A DNA stretch of 48,618 bases, taken from contig MNYQ01000138.1 in the NCBI GenBank assembly GCA_001873185.1, positions 1 through 48,618 on the forward strand, read 5' to 3'. The stretch is from Ignavibacteria bacterium CG2_30_36_16 (GTDB lineage Bacteria; Bacteroidota; Ignavibacteria; Ignavibacteriales; Ignavibacteriaceae). Positions 48,343-48,618 of this stretch are shown here, piece after piece. The translations under genes were made by a program, and so were the position numbers. Positions within the stretch are counted from its first letter, which is position 1; every line of letters starts with the position of its first letter. Below the pieces are notes generated by a model. The model did not search any database, was not told where the DNA came from, and saw nothing but the letters and a program-made list of their open reading frames with translations.

Positions 48343-48469
48343 TGATATATGATTTTTCTCTCCTGACTTCTGCCACTTTTAAAAAATCAAAAAAAAGTTG
48401 AGAAAATAGAGCAAATAGGGGATATTTCTCGTAATTTGTCACACGAATCTTCCAAATAGATGACAAAAA

Positions 48470-48618
48470 ATGCTGAAAGTACGAAAAGCCCCAACATCAA
48501 ACGGCGCTACCGAAGTTCAAGTTGTTTTTTATAAAAATAGAGAACCAAGAGTCGTAAAACATATTGGCAGCGGCAGATCCAAAGAAGAGATCAAATCTTT
48601 ATATAAGCAAGGGCACGC
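48470..48618 (+). CDS. IS1634-like transposase, 5' part only (truncated by window end)
   Basis: MLKVRKAPTSNGATEVQVVFYKNREPRVVKHIGSGRSKEEIKSLYKQGHA...: N-terminal pattern of IS1634-family transposases (K-x-HIGS); continues past the window. Confidence 0.65.
   Translation, partial: MLKVRKAPTSNGATEVQVVFYKNREPRVVKHIGSGRSKEEIKSLYKQGH

Overview
The window reads as a chromosomal segment of a flagellated bacterium of the Bacteroidota/Ignavibacteria type. The lineage is inferred from 'YPNPFNP...GVYFY...KKMIL' type A T9SS C-termini and one Bacteroidetes-style TTTG-N19-TAnnTTTG promoter; it was not tested by search. The centre (about 4.1-24.6 kb) is a minus-strand chemotaxis and flagellar basal-body/hook cluster: HEAT-repeat protein, cheR, two cheY-like genes, cheZ-like, cheA, cheB, an 87-aa CxC protein, flgB, flgC, a ~80-aa unknown, fliE, F, G, H, I, J, a MotE/FlbB-like gene, a very large fliK, flgD, a TIGR02530-type gene and flgE, closed by a strong terminator. 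Around it are a YwbE-like protein, a NYN-LOTUS protein, two T9SS-exported peptidases, an orphan response regulator, a TlpA-like thioredoxin, glnA, eno, a MacB-type efflux operon with no local ATPase, an RND efflux operon, rpmE2, an ECF sigma/anti-sigma-like pair, holA and an NSS transporter. Two small ORFs absent from the supplied track were found by reading the sequence: a 40-aa MetS-like NSS small subunit and a 35-aa membrane protein with a strong Shine-Dalgarno and promoter. Palindromic repeats flank both window edges, and a partial IS1634-like transposase starts at the right edge. Best leads: a -24/-12 (RpoN) promoter candidate before flgB, unassigned proteins inside the che/flagellar cluster, a FliM-like peptide at the CheZ C-terminus, the two microproteins, the hairpin cluster at 30.1-30.66 kb, and the edge repeat family. 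No tRNA, rRNA or CRISPR was seen. I do not see a clearly new defence or mobile system.
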